Origin: Hepsetus odoe
Lineage: Eukaryota > Chordata > Actinopteri > Characiformes > Hepsetidae
Assembly: GCA_017165825.1 (NCBI GenBank)
Contig: CM029367.1
Coordinates: 30,635,814-30,699,813, forward strand
Direction: 5' to 3'
DNA: 64,000 nt
Shown here piece after piece: positions 44,401-56,838 of the stretch. Each line of letters begins with the position of its first letter. Within the stretch, counting starts at the first letter, position 1. Position numbers and translations under genes: made by a program. The notes under the pieces were generated by a model that was not told where the DNA came from, did not search any database, and saw only the letters and a program-made list of their open reading frames with translations.

Positions 44401-45354
44401 AATCAGTCCTTCATTACAGCAAATCAGGTGCTGCTCCTGGAGCTTCACACACCCATGCGATGGCTTGGAGGCAGAAATCTGGAACCTGTGATCTTCTAAC
44501 CAGCTCACAAAATATCAACTGCCTTTTACAGCAAAACAGACCTTCATCCTTTTTTTACTGCTTTCCTGTTTGTTTGCATTTATTCGAGTGTGTTTTTAGG
44601 GGCAGAACCATGGCCTCAAATGATCTGCACTTTCACCTAAGATCCTTCTGCACAGACCGAGCTCCACATTCACGCTTCAGATCATCCATGCCTTCCAAAG
44701 CACCGTGCCACTAATCCCTGTTCTCCACTGCTTCCTGCACTTTGCTAAACCTTCTCCAACCCCGTCCGCTGGAGTATCACTCCTTCTGGAGCCCTCCTTC
44801 CTTCCTGTGGTGCAGACTTTTTTTTGCTTTTGGAGCAGGTTTCACGTCCCTTTTCAGGTAAAGCCCTCACTTGTGCTTCTAAGGTGAAGGCCTGCAACAC
44901 ACTGACGTCCAATTTGTGCGCAGGGATGGCTCCCTGCCGTCTGACGTGACGCAAACTTCTCTGCAGACTGAAGAAAGAAAAAAAAAGAAAGAAAAGAAAT
45001 CCAAAAGTGGAGGAGGGACTTATGAACTAATCGTTTGCAGATGGCTGTAATACCAGGAAAGAGATCTTATTTGGTCCACATGCTTTAAAAATCTATCACG
45101 ACTCAGTAAGTGCGAGAGAGCTTTAACATGGAGTTTAGCACAAGTGCGCAGAAAAAGGCGGCCGAGCTGCTCGAGCTGCTTATTGATTGGTAAATCATCC
45201 CTCGCGTCATTCACACGAACAGCACGAGCTTATCTCTGTGTTGGGTTTTTTCATAAATATTTCAAAATGCACCTTTCATTTTGGAGGACAGCTAAAAGCT
45301 CACACTGTAAACCCCCTCCTTTTACAGTAGTGGGACAGTAGTTTTATTTGTTTG
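41401..45354. other. Non-coding interval, AT-rich
   Basis: No gene seen. AAT/TTA arrays at about 43648-43668 and 43949-44031. Two copies of a short word, GCACTGACC(G/A)CAGT, at about 44087 and 44226 give a 168-codon minus-strand frame with a repeated RFG..CGQC motif, probably by chance. Confidence 0.45.
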
Positions 45355-45362
45355 TTTGTTGA

Positions 45363-45715
45363 TTTTACAGTAAAGATGTTTTTTGATGTTTTTACAGAAT
45401 AGGAGTTTTAGGTGCTTTTACAGAATAAAAGTTTTTGGTGTTTTTTTTGCAGGGTAGAAGTGTTTGACGTTTTTATAGAATAGAAGGTTTTGATGTTTTA
45501 TAGGACGGGGTTTTTGATGCTTTTAAAAAATGTGTTATGTTTTTACAGAATAAAAGTTGTTTGATGTTTTTAAAAGAATATTAATGTATTTTTTACATTA
45601 TAGAGTTTTTGATGTTTTTACAGTTTAGTAGTTTTTGATTTTACAGTTTAGTAGTTTTTGATGTTTTTACAGTTTAGTAGTTTTTGATGTTTTTACAGTT
45701 TAGTAGTTGTTTGTT
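45363..45715 (+). repeat. T-rich minisatellite, 26-bp unit in the last copies
   Basis: Unit TTTTTGATGTTTTTACAG followed by TTTAGTAG; the last four units are near-perfect, earlier ones are 25-35 bp and diverged. Each unit has a pyrimidine tract ending ACAG, resembling a 3' splice site. Confidence 0.8.
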
Positions 45716-46180
45716 AGAGTAGAGTAGAGGAGAGTAATCTTTTATTATCCCACGAATGGGAAATTTGGGTGTTACAGGGCTCTTATAAAAGTGACAGATG
45801 TACAGAACAGAAATAGGAAAAAAAAAGATATATTAAAAAAATAGAGACATAAGGAAAGAGGAAAGAGGAACAAGTACAGGAGAAGTACAGGAGCTGTTGT
45901 TGGTTGAACAGCCTACTGTGGAAATCAAGGGACTAAAGAAACAGCAGTGTTTTGGATCATCTTTCTCAAGAGTGCTCCAGATCTTATGGTCCCTATACAG
46001 GCCTATAGGAAACTCACTCCTGACTATAATTACTTCATCCCTTCTGTGCTTTTTTATAGTATTTTATGCATCCCCCCTCTGTGTTATCACCTACTTCATC
46101 TGCAGTTAGCTTTCATATTATTATTAACACTGTGTCACTTTCTGCCTTTTTGAGCTACCAGTGAGTTACATGTTCGCATT

Positions 46181-46430
46181 GGCAGCAGTGGTCTAGTGTT
46201 TAAGGAGTTTGGCCACAGGATCAGAAGATTGTGGGTTCAAACCCCGTACCAGTAGGTTGCCCTGAGGTACCCTTGAGCAAGGTACCATCCCCGTCACTGC
46301 TCCCTGGGCGCTTTCATAGCTGCCCACTGCTGCACGGTGTTTGCATGGGTTAAATGCAGAGGTCCAATTTCGTTGTGGTTCACTGTGTGCTGTGCTGTGA
46401 CCTCGCAATGACAAGAATAGTCACTTTCAC
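46181..46430 (+). mobile_element. tRNA-derived SINE, family A
   Basis: Complete copy from ggcagcagtggtctagtg to agtcactttcaca, downstream of hand2. Confidence 0.8.
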
Positions 46431-46849
46431 ATTTACACTCCAGCTTATTTGTATGCATTTTCTCATACATGCCAATAAGTAGATGAACTTTATCCTGGTG
46501 TTATTTTTTTTTTTTTAGATAAGCAGTTTATAGACTTTCCACAATGAGGTTAGTTTGTACAATCCTGTTTTTGACTGCCTCCACCCAGTGTTTCTGTATT
46601 TAAACTTTTCATTTTAGTCCACTAATCTTATAACAAGCACAGGAATGCCTCTCCGGATTATTAAGAATCTTATCTTAATTTCATTTTATCTTTATGAAGT
46701 GATGGCCTGCTCTTCTCCATCACTTCCCATTTTGATCCCTGCTCCATCAGCTGCGCTGAGTCGATTCTGATATGACTATATTTATTTATTTATTCAGTTA
46801 TTTACATTTTTTTAGCTGAATTGATCCACAACCGTTTCCGTTTCTTTGC

Positions 46850-46910
46850 TATATATATATATATATATATAGTGATACAGCTCTTTTTTCTGATGTCCCC
46901 CCTGCTGGTG

Positions 46911-46939
<29 letters not shown>
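46850..46939. repeat. AT and CT microsatellites
   Basis: (AT)n at 46850-46870 and (CT)n at 46911-46939. Confidence 0.9.
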
Positions 46940-46941
<2 letters not shown>

Positions 46942-47039
46942 CCCGGAGAAGAGACTGAGCCCGGCTACACTGAGAGCAGCAGGTCACCATCAGGTCACCC
47001 AATTATCTGTATCTTTAATCAAGACAGAAAAGACGCGCT

Positions 47040-47560
47040 CGGTTTTTATCTGGGACGCCATCTCGACAGAGACAACAAATGATCCCAGAGACTCTTCAGC
47101 GCGCGTTCAGGGGCGCGTGGACGCGGCCTGTACAGTACACGGTGATTTAGGGGGACCGGGTGGGCTCTAAATCGTCCTCTTTCTCTGGGCCGGTGTTTTA
47201 CAGCGAGGGTCTGATTGCAAGTAAAAAAAAATCTCTCCGGCTGCCACGCACGCGAGAGCAGAACGCCCCTAAAGTGAGAATAACCTAAAGAACATGAGCA
47301 AAAAAAGGACATGCGACATGTGGGGAATTTGGTTAATTCGCCCATGTTTTGGATGAATTTGTGGATTCATATCTCCTGTATTTACAATTATATATAAAAT
47401 CAGAGGTCAAACCCCTTACTGTCCCGGAGCTTCGTGGTCCTGCACGCTCATCCCCCCGACGGGACGTTTCTGCGGCGGCTTTGATCGGCACCTTATCAAT
47501 CACGTGCACATCCGATAGCTGCCCGGCCACAGTCTACCCTGCACTGACCCTCCTTTAGAC
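47040..47560. promoter_or_regulatory. CpG-richer block downstream of hand2, candidate regulatory element
   Basis: GC- and CpG-rich against an AT-rich background, with GCGCGC, GACGCGG and a compact cluster ACCTTATCAATCACGTGCAC near 47490 that combines a GATA-type word and a CACGTG E-box. Function inferred from composition only. Confidence 0.35.
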
Positions 47561-48561
47561 TCGACTCTTCATGTCAGGCGTTTTCTCCTCCGGCTCCACC
47601 GTGTCTGCCTCTTCAGAGGTCTGGGCGAGAAAAGTGGACGGGAGAGAAAACCCCACCACTGGAATTTCACTCCTAGCCTTTCTTTTTTTTTTTTTCCTTT
47701 CTTTTTTTTAAACATTTTTTGCCACGTTCTCTTTCCAAATGACTGCAAAATACAGTTTCCGCCATCATTCACTAAAAATATCCGTCGAAATTGAAAACTC
47801 AGTAAGAATTCAGTGTGGAAAATTTGGGCGAAATGGGAATTTAACCTAAAACCGTGTTACTTTTTTATGGCCAGAGTTTAAAAAACGGAAAACAGGTTGG
47901 AATTTAATTGATTTATTTCATCTTAACAGCAGGCAAAAAATGGAAGAATAATTATATATTAATGTATGTTTGCTAACTTTTTAAAGTGGAAATTCAGATC
48001 AAACTTCTCGCTCATTTTTTTTCGCTCTTTAGTGAAAATGTCGCAAAAGCGTTCGCAGACATAAATGATGGATTCAATTTGCACCCAATTTTTCAATCTA
48101 GAAAACAAATCTTTCTACAAAATCTACAGATATTTGCAGGAGCATTTGGAGTTATAGGCGGGCATTCATCTGTTAGACTTCCAGTTTTCCCCATCACCCA
48201 TAAAGCATTTATATATATATATATATTTTTTTACTATAATGAAATAACGCACTGCTGTTTTTTGTGTGCAGTAAACCCACCGTTCATAAATCACTCTGCT
48301 TTGCCCCAAACCCACATTAGCTGACACTGATAGCAGACGTTTTTTTTATCTAATATAAACACTCGGGGAGGGGCAAGACTTCAGACTAATGTGAGTGGAG
48401 GTCAACAATTTTTTAATGGCTACTCTTGGCATATTTTTCTCCTATTTTTAAACGGCAAAATCTTTTCTTTTTTCTGTTTACAGTCGCTGTAGGAGTCTTT
48501 ATTCTAAAGGGATGGTATTTATCAATGCAAGAAGAAGATTAAGCTTGTTAAAACACAGTGG

Positions 48562-48567
48562 TTTATT
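48562..48567 (-). terminator. hand2: Probable hand2 poly(A) signal
   Basis: AATAAA on the minus strand about 545 nt after the hand2 stop; would give a 3' UTR of usual size. Confidence 0.45.
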
Positions 48568-49110
48568 GAATTAATTACATTGTTTACATCTCCAATATTA
48601 TTTACGTTCCTCGAGTCTGGACGGAAGTGCATTTGAATCTACACGACCAAAACATCACAACGTATTTAAACACTTCAAATAAGAGTTCTTTTAACTGTAT
48701 CATAATTTCGACCCCTTTTAGTTCACTTCAGATAGAGTGAGAGAGGAGGAGGAGGAGAGAGAGAGAGAGAGAGAGAGACCTACACTTCACGTACACCTTA
48801 GTGGCACACATCTGGGTTTTGTTTCAGAGTGGGACATGGGAAAGACAAAAATAAAATAAAACATTCAGCACATATTAGACAACAATATGAACAACAACAA
48901 CAACAACAACAGAGTCCCTTACCAAGAGGGCATCCTCCTCTTAAAGCTCTGCAGTGGGTTTTTCTCTTCAGAGGTCCACTGTCCGGAGTGGGAAATTGCA
49001 CATAAATATTCCATTAAATAAAGTTATAGTGTAAAAATCAGAGGGACAGGAAGGCCTGCATGTCAAGGTCTTTTGGTAAAGGATTTTTTTTTTGGGTCTT
49101 TTTTGAGTTC

Positions 49111-49209
49111 TCATTGTTTCAGTTCCAAAGCCCAGACGTGTTGAGGCCAACCAGTTCTTCCTTTGGGCTTCTTTTCATTGCTGCTCCCTGAACTTTTCAA
49201 AACTTCATT
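49111..49209 (-). CDS. hand2: hand2 exon 2 (32 codons and stop)
   Basis: The acceptor tgcaaacag is followed by NEVLKSSGSS, NEKKPKGRTGW and PQHVWALELKQ, then TGA. Recognised by the invariant C-terminus; too short for ORF calling in this frame. Confidence 0.96.
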   Translation of the reverse strand, partial: NEVLKSSGSSNEKKPKGRTGWPQHVWALELKQ

Positions 49210-50081
49210 CTGTTTGCAAAAATGCAAGAAAAGCAATCAGTTTCGCAGGTAGAGTGATATGGAAAACAACAAATAAATGCATGAAGAAAAACGAGCATGC
49301 AACTGGCAAAGAGGAATTTAAAAGCAAGCAAAACATCTCTTCACTTCAGCCTCTGATTTTCCTGCTCCAGGCCTGAAACTCTTCAGCATGCTGCATTTGA
49401 TTCATTCTTCGCATCGAATTACTGTTGCTACTTTTTCTCCTTTTAAGACTGTTTTTATGATGCATTTGATTCTGCAAAGCACTTCCGTGTGGGGAAGCTG
49501 ATCATTTAAATGTTATTATTATTATTTTTAGTGAGGGCCGCCTGTAGAAACTGTGAAACACTCCTGCCGCGAACTTTACTATCAGGTTGTTTTTTTTTGA
49601 TGTCAGCTTTTCTTCTTTATGTACGATATCGAATATGAAAAAGATTCAGATTGTGCGCTTTGCAGCCGCAGACCTACTGATTCAAAACATTCCTGAAACT
49701 ACGTGGCCAAAAAAATACATTTCATAAAATGGACATATTCTTGACCCTTTTCCCTTCTTGTTCTTCCTGAAAGTCTTTAAGTTGAATTATAAAAACAAAC
49801 ATATTTACTACACTTTACTATATATATATATATATATAATTAAAGTTTTTATATATATATATGTTCAGCTTATTAAGGTTTAACTCATGTATAACTACGA
49901 TCAGAAACAATCCTGACTTACTGCGTACATTTTATTTTTTCCAGTTTTTCTTAAAAAAGCACGACTTTATCAGCAAAAAACTACTTTAATTGTTTTATTG
50001 TAAAAAAAAATTCTAGGACTGAGCGTGCTTTTTTAAAGTTAGGCCTACATAATTTGGCTTCCATATATTTCAAGTTTAATT

Positions 50082-50165
<84 letters not shown>

Positions 50166-50806
50166 GACAGACACACAGACAGACAGACAGGCGTGCAGGA
50201 GCACGTTTTCGCCCTGCTATAAGCACCTGCAGCAGACACCTTCACGCCCCTGCGTTTGGGGGGATTAATTCAAAAAGGTGCTCCAATGAAAGGCGCACGT
50301 ACCATTTCTTTCTTCCTCCTCTCCTCCTTGGCCTCCGCCTTCTTGAACTCCGCCTTGAAGGCCTCGGCCTCGCCGTGCTGCTCGTCCCGGTCCAGAATGT
50401 CGGTGAGGTAGGCGATGTAGCTGGTGGCCAGGCGCAGCGTCTTGATCTTGGACAGTTTGGTGTCGGCGGGCACGTTGGGGATGCACTCGCGGAGCTCGGC
50501 GAAGGCGCTGTTGATGCTCTGAGTCCTGCGCCTCTCCTTGCGGTTCGCCGTGGGTCTCCGCGGTTTGCCCGGCCGGGGCGCCGTCCCGGGAACCCCGGCG
50601 CCGTAGTGCTCGAGCCCCGGCGGCCCGGCTGCGTACTCGGGGCTGTAGGACGGAGCCACGGCGTAGTCCGGGGGCGACATCTCCGGGTGGCCGATGAGCC
50701 AACCGTGGAAATACGGGCTCTCTTCGTGGCAGCGGGTAGCCGGTGCAAAGGAGTAGCCATCATGGTGCATGACGGGATGGTGGGGAAAGCCTCCAACCAA
50801 ACTCAT
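49111..50806 (-). CDS. hand2: bHLH transcription factor HAND2, complete (200 aa, two exons)
   Basis: Twist-family bHLH factor that dimerises with E-proteins and binds E/D-boxes; needed for heart ventricle, limb bud, branchial arch and sympathetic neuron development. CDS on the minus strand: 50806-50303 joined to 49209-49111. The N-terminus MSLVGGFPHHPVMHH and the YFHGWLIGHPEMSPPDY stretch are HAND2 signatures. The bHLH domain is about residues 84-138 (TANRKERRRTQSINSAFAEL onward), with the phospho-regulated Thr/Ser of helix 1 at T95 and S97. The C-terminus ends RTGWPQHVWALELKQ as in all vertebrate HAND2. It lacks the Ala run of mammals, explaining 200 against 217 aa. The helix 2 end reads YLTDILDRDEQHGE, slightly diverged. 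Start ATG at 50806; an in-frame TTG nine codons upstream is not needed. Confidence 0.97.
49819..49863. repeat. AT microsatellite in the hand2 intron
   Basis: Two (AT)n runs separated by a short TAATTAAAG spacer. Confidence 0.85.
50081..50190. repeat. CA/CG/CA alternating tract plus GACA repeat in the hand2 intron
   Basis: (CA)n, then about 8 CG dinucleotides, then (CA)n, then GACA units. The alternating purine-pyrimidine stretch of about 80 bp with a CG core is a strong Z-DNA-prone sequence, about 115 bp from the exon 1 donor. Confidence 0.85.
50303..50806 (-). CDS. hand2: hand2 exon 1 (168 codons, includes bHLH)
   Basis: Begins at ATG with a favourable gcc context and ends ...RRKKEM in phase 0 at donor gtacgt. 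GC-rich, unlike the surrounding DNA, so long antisense frames occur opposite it. Confidence 0.97.
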
Positions 50807-51189
50807 GGCGAAGAAAGATGGGAGCAGACACAAGAGAGGAGGGGGGAAATATTGTCCTCTTTCCTTTCCAATCTGTCCTTGCCGAGCTCCTCACTGGCCT
50901 CCCATGGAAAGAAGCCGCGCTCTCTGGGTGGTCTTGTTGGGAATTCACTTGCGCATGTTTGAAGCTCACAACTTGCTCTAGAAAGCCCCCAACACTAGCA
51001 CGCAACTACTCACACGCACTGGCTCCATTGTCCAAATCCAGCATTGCAGAAGACCCCCGTTAGGGACCACCGGACCCCTCATCTGACGCTTTTGGCACTT
51101 CCCTGGTGGACTTGATGGAGAGAGAGGCAAAACAAACACACTATCCCAACGCTCGCTCAGAACCACCTCTATTTCTCCTGCTCTCGGAT

Positions 51190-51285
51190 CTCACAGCTTC
51201 ATCTTGGAGCTGCCTGAGTTCATATATGCGCCCCAAACTCCTCTCAGCCAATAGGGGCTCAGAAACAGAGGAGTCGGCCAATGGC
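51190..51285 (-). promoter_or_regulatory. hand2: hand2 core promoter
   Basis: A CATATATG TATA-type word at 51221-51228 and two CCAAT boxes in reverse orientation relative to the gene (51248-51252 and 51278-51282). Predicted start about 51192, giving a 5' UTR of about 390 nt. Confidence 0.6.
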
Positions 51286-52190
51286 CTTCAGGGGGAGGTG
51301 GAGCGGCGCGTGGCTCAACCAGTCGCGTGAGGACGTCCAACCCCCCTAAAGTGCACGAGCTTTTATTGATACTCCTCTGAAATATATACGGCTCTATATG
51401 TGGGTGTGATGTCGACCGAGGGATTTTGCTTCAAAGTGCGTTTTAAAACCAAATCACTTGGTCTGGTTGACCATCAGAGAGGCTCCAGAAACGCGAAATG
51501 TTCCTTTACTCCACTCTTTCCTTCCAGAGAAGTAGGTGAAGAACTCATGATGGAAGTCTGAGATTAAATCTGAATATTTTACAATAGGGTCCAACCCCCC
51601 TTTCCACACCCAGGCTTTATTTCTGGAGGTATTAATGGCTTTATGTTGCTTTTTTATTTTTATTTAAATTTTTTTTTTCTATTTCCTTTGAATAAAAAAA
51701 GTATTGTGTAAAATGCGACGAATTATAGGCGTAAAGCAATGTGTTTAAGTGTCACATTAATATCACAGGCATGAGATTCTGAACAACCATGATGTTGGAA
51801 ATATTGGACCATTTTCATGTCTGATGTTTGGGCTGAAGAAAAAAGAGCGGCCAGTTTTTCATCTCATAGAAAATACCTTGCTTTGGTTAAAATAAAAATA
51901 AAAAAAAAAAGAAAAAGAAATAATATTAATTTATTGAATTTCGCACCAGGTCTCTTCTGCTCACCCCTGTCGCCGCGTGCAGTGTGTGTGGTGTGTGTAG
52001 AAAAAACAGCCGCTTATAAAATGAATTTTTATCATCCACATCATGGATGGAAAACACACAGATTAAATAATCCCAGTGTGTTTACCTGAGATTCACAGAC
52101 TGAATTAAAGAGGAAGAGCCTCCGGGACCGGCCGGCGGGTCCGCGCTGGGTCTACTGGATAAACCAGACCGGTGAAAAAACCCCCAACCG
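51286..52190. other. Immediate upstream flank of hand2
   Basis: No gene seen. AT-rich with A/T homopolymers, except for a GC-rich patch at 52110-52175. Confidence 0.5.
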
Positions 52191-52193
52191 TTT

Positions 52194-52214
52194 AATAATA
52201 ATAATAATAATAAC

Positions 52215-52245
<31 letters not shown>

Positions 52246-52507
52246 CAGTCTGAGATCATACCGGCTTGTGCTTATTTGTCACAGAAACAGCAGTGATCTG
52301 AAGGTTTTACACCATGTTCATGTTCCAGAGTTAAATAGACAGAATTATGGCTTTTTTAAAAAGTAATTTTAATAAAAAGTGGAAATAGATGGACGTAATG
52401 TAATAATACTATAATATTCCTAACTCTAATAATTATACACACACACGCGCGCGCACACACAAACAAATATATTTATATATGTTACACTTTCGTGCTCCAG
52501 CAGCACA

Positions 52508-52562
<55 letters not shown>

Positions 52563-52635
52563 GCATCAATTTTGTAGCTTCTTAAACTAGGAATCTTCAG
52601 GTAGGGATGGCCTGATGGTCCTCTCTCTCTCTTTC

Positions 52636-52680
<45 letters not shown>

Positions 52681-52743
52681 ATCGCCCGCTTTTCGGGAGG
52701 ATTTTGAAACTGACACGTGAGTTATTTTATTTGGACAATGCTC

Positions 52744-52787
<44 letters not shown>

Positions 52788-52933
52788 AGATCCCACACAC
52801 TACATGTATGTTAAGCAGTGTTGTGTGAACGAGCACCAGCATGTGTGTGTGTAGGGGAGTGTGAGAGTGAGTGTGTGTATAAAAATTCACAAATTTCCCA
52901 CTGCAAGGCCCATGATTTATTCGTGTTTAAGTG

Positions 52934-52980
<47 letters not shown>
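52194..52980. repeat. Cluster of microsatellites upstream of hand2
   Basis: AAT array 52194-52245, CA/CG tract 52437-52470, CA array 52513-52560, CT then TG arrays 52621-52678, CT array 52748-52781 and TG array 52935-52980. Confidence 0.9.
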
Positions 52981-54361
52981 AGAGTGTAATTTATCTGTCT
53001 GATTGGAGGTTCTTGAGTAATTGAAACACACCGAGTCTCCAGTTAATGACCCATAATCATGCTGCAGGTCAGTTGGTCAGACTCCTGCCCCCTCTCTCTG
53101 CTTCCATCTCCTTTCACACTGAATTCAGCACAAATAAATCAAGCCAGCCAGAGCCAAATATTTAAGCATGACACAAGTGTTTAATAAATGTGGTATGAAT
53201 CAAAGCTCTGCCCCGTGGACTGGACTCCAGTGAGGAGCCCACTGGCTCAGAGATGTTTTTCAGCCTAAAAATGATCAATAAAGCTGATAGGTCAGTTGCA
53301 GAGTCCAGACACAGCCTTTCCTGATGATTTCTCTTCAGAAACAAATCTGGAGGAACCTTATAAGTAAAGCAGATTTTGGATTCAAGCTCTCCCGGTCCCA
53401 AAGGTTTCTGTGTAGAAACGGGTGATCTGGTTCTTTTAAAGAACCTTTTCTAAAAAGCGCTCTATAAGACTACTAAAAGGAGTACATTTTCACAGGGATG
53501 GCCTGTGAAACTCCATGTGTCTGGCTTTAATCTTTCATTCCAAAATTTGTGCTTTATTTGTTTTGTTTTAAAATTATTCCATTATGAAATGATATAAATA
53601 CACTTTCCCTTAAAATAAGCATTCAAGGTACGCCTTAAATGCCATGTTATACTTATAATTAACATTTATACAGTTTTTATCTTGATGAACAAAAATTTTC
53701 AGACAGTGCATGTTGTAAAAAAAGGGTTATGTTTCTAACACAAGCTATAAAATCATTATTTTTGTACCGTCTAGAACCATTTTCATGTGTAGTATCTAGA
53801 ATATATATATATATATATGAGCATTTATAAAAATATACTCTGCATTTTTGTGTTCAAGTCTAATTTGGTTTGTTTGAGTGTGGTGGGATGCTGTTTGGGG
53901 CGGAAGGTGAAAGAAGGTGGACACCAGAAAGTAAAAGGTAAAAGTAAAGCTTTTTTCTCTGGAGGACTCATTAAAGCAGCCGACTCTGTGTTTCTGAGCC
54001 GCCCTGTAATCCACGGCCACGGCTTCATACGGTCGACATGCTTCCCCCCCACCTACACACAGGTAAGCCCTAACAAGCAGGTCAGTTTAATTTATACCAG
54101 CATTAAGCCCATCTGATATGGCAGCTGATAGGGAACAGGCAAAAGGCCAGATTTAAGGGACATTTACGAGAATTTAATCCAATTCATCTGCTTCCGTGAA
54201 CCACAGCCATTATGTCGAGGATGCAACATTGCAAAGAACAGTTGCCTTTTTGTGTCCAGCCTTTTTCCCCCTTACAAATGTTTTTATACTAGTTGGTGTC
54301 ATTTCTTTATTCAGTAATTAAGCAATTTGTGTTTTCATCAATTCCCTGGTTGACCACTTTC

Positions 54362-54398
<37 letters not shown>

Positions 54399-55454
54399 GC
54401 TGCAGCATGATCTATAGTTCTCGCACATTACTAACAATAATCTAAACGTTTTACGTAAATAATACAATTTCGTAGTTTTAATAAAGCAGACACTCACACA
54501 AACACAGACCATGTAGCCGGGAAAAATCACAAAAATCACAATTTTTATTCGTTAAATAACTCTGCATTAGTCTCTATTAAAACATGTGCACTCAGATCCC
54601 ATATTTCACATAAAAAATGGCTGAATATTATTTTCTATATAAGAAACTAATGTTGCTGTGATATAATCGTTCTTTGTAAAGTTGACTTGGTCTGCATTAG
54701 CAGTCCAGGTGAGTAAAATAAACAAAGGTAATTGAAGCCTAATTTTTTAAAACTCTTGACCAAACAATCATTTCCGCCCTCTTTCCTACTTTTCCACCTT
54801 ACAGCCTGGTGGAATCGATTTATTCTGAATTTAATTACCTTTATATTACAGTTCTCATTTTAGGTTCCATATTATATATGTACGTACGCATCTAAATGTA
54901 ATAATAGTTTCTCCTGTTTGTATTTCATATTTCTGTGTCTCTCTGTAATTATAACACACCCCATGTTTATTATGTGCATCTGTGTGTAGTAATTATATCC
55001 ATGTGTAATAAAATATAGTATGATCTGCATTAATGTACATGTACTCATGTTACAGCCCATGAATATCTGAATGTATCTGTAGATGTAATAATAATATGTA
55101 ACGTAAGGATTGAATAAAAGTAATAGTTTTATCCTCCTAAAAATGCCCAATTCTAACTTTAACCTTAGAAACACATGGTATTACTCTCTCATTAGAAACA
55201 TGCAGGGCTGTCTCTGACTTTTCTACAAATTCAGAACACAAACACACAAACACACACCGTTGTCCCGTCTCCTTTCCAACGGCTCTTTGATCCAGGACCA
55301 TTTAATGAACAGTCTGAAGTGTAATCCTTACTGTGAGAGCAGCAGTGAGGGAAGAGTAATCCTGTCCCGTCCATTTAAGCCAAGCATTTAACCCAAGCCA
55401 GTCCTCAGAGGCCACACCCACTTCCACATCAACCATGTGGTTTTCCCTTTAGAG

Positions 55455-55497
<43 letters not shown>

Positions 55498-55553
55498 TCA
55501 GTACACCTTTACAGCTGTGTTGCCCCTGCTGAATAGAAGTAATAGTCATGTGA

Positions 55554-55603
<50 letters not shown>

Positions 55604-56620
55604 GTCACTCTTTTTCCTCTCTCTGTCTCATCAATAACCCTTATCACCAGAGCTCATCACTTCCTCTGCCTCGTCCCACAGCACCTGTTCTCCCTTCCAG
55701 CACCTAACAGCTCATCCTTCCATCTGCTGACAGACTTCACCCTTGACAATCTCCCAGAATTCCCTCTGTGCTCAGCTAGCTCTTTCCTCATTGGCCAAAC
55801 GTCTGGATCTGATGGCTGCAGACTGAGCGACTCTGATTTGAACGTGCCCTGCAAACGCTATCTCCACTCCTGTCTGGCTTATCAGTGATCCTTGCCTGGC
55901 CGTGTTTCAGTCTTTTCCACTGCTGCCCTACCTCTGCTGCTTTTTCTCTTCCTTCTCTTCTCCTCTTCACCTTTCCATCATCATCCACTTCTGCTTTCAG
56001 CTCCCTTTCTTCTAACACTGACTCAGATTCAGCGCCTCACCTCTATTCTGCAAGCACACACACTGGGTGCTGCAATGTGCCTGACAACACAATAAAAACA
56101 TCCTGGTGAGTCAGACATGTTACACGGATGTATGTTGCCAGTGTGTCTTAGAAAATATATCCGTGACCCAAGTTGGTAACATTATGTTCCCTAGGTAAAG
56201 CTACTGAAGATGTGATCTGGAAGGCACGGTAAAAAAAGATATTTTAACACAAAAACTGTCCCTAAACATAGAATTTTGTTCAATCAACTCCAAACATTAA
56301 AGTAGACACGCCATTATTGTTTAGATGTAATTTCCTTACACTGTACCATCCCAGTACCTGTTCCTTTTCTTTATGAAGGCTCACTGTGATTAGTTCTCAT
56401 TTGCATATTTCTGCATTTCTGCATCACTGTAAAAATAATATTTCAAATGTTGTGCAGTTCTAAAAACATGTTCAAAAAGAGCGCTGTGCAGAATGATTTA
56501 GTAAAACAGTGATGGCTAAATAGTCAATATACTGTCCTAAGCATCGTCTGTAATGTTTTGAGAATAAGGCACATGAGAGTGTTGACTTAAGTCTGTTTTT
56601 TTGGTCATTTCAATTATATT
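52981..56620. other. Non-coding upstream interval
   Basis: No gene seen. Microsatellites at 53803-53819 (AT), 54364-54400 (AAT), 55455-55498 (CT then CA) and 55556-55602 (CT). A ggttcttttaaagaacc palindrome near 53429 resembles common fish MITE debris. Confidence 0.5.
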
Positions 56621-56838
56621 GGTGCAGCGGTGGCCTAGTGGTTAGGGAGTTGGATCCAGGATTGGAAGGTCATGGGTTCAAATCCCAGAACAGTAGGTTG
56701 CCCTGAGTTCCCCTTAAGCAAGCTACCATCCCCATCACTGCTCCCCGGGGTTGCATGGTGTTCGTGGGTGAAAAGCAGAAGTTGCTGTTTGTTGCATTTC
56801 ATTGTGAAATTGTGAAAACAAATATTCACCTTCACTAA
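56621..56838 (+). mobile_element. tRNA-derived SINE, family A
   Basis: Copy with gtgcagcggtggcctagtgg head and gggttcaaatcccag box B; the tail is degraded. Confidence 0.75.

Noticed and set aside
43896..44402. 168-codon minus-strand frame with repeated RFG..CGQC
   Set aside because: Begins in unrelated AT-rich sequence, ends in an Ile run encoded by an AAT microsatellite, and resembles no known family. The repeat comes from a short DNA duplication.
50807..50833. Nine-codon N-terminal extension of hand2
   Set aside because: The extension would begin at TTG, not ATG, and the conserved HAND2 N-terminus starts at MSLVGG.
50054..50962. 302-codon + strand open frame, the longest in the window
   Set aside because: It starts in a CA/GC repeat (Thr-His and Ala-Arg runs) and continues antisense to hand2 exon 1. 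GC-rich coding DNA often leaves the opposite strand open. No family resemblance.
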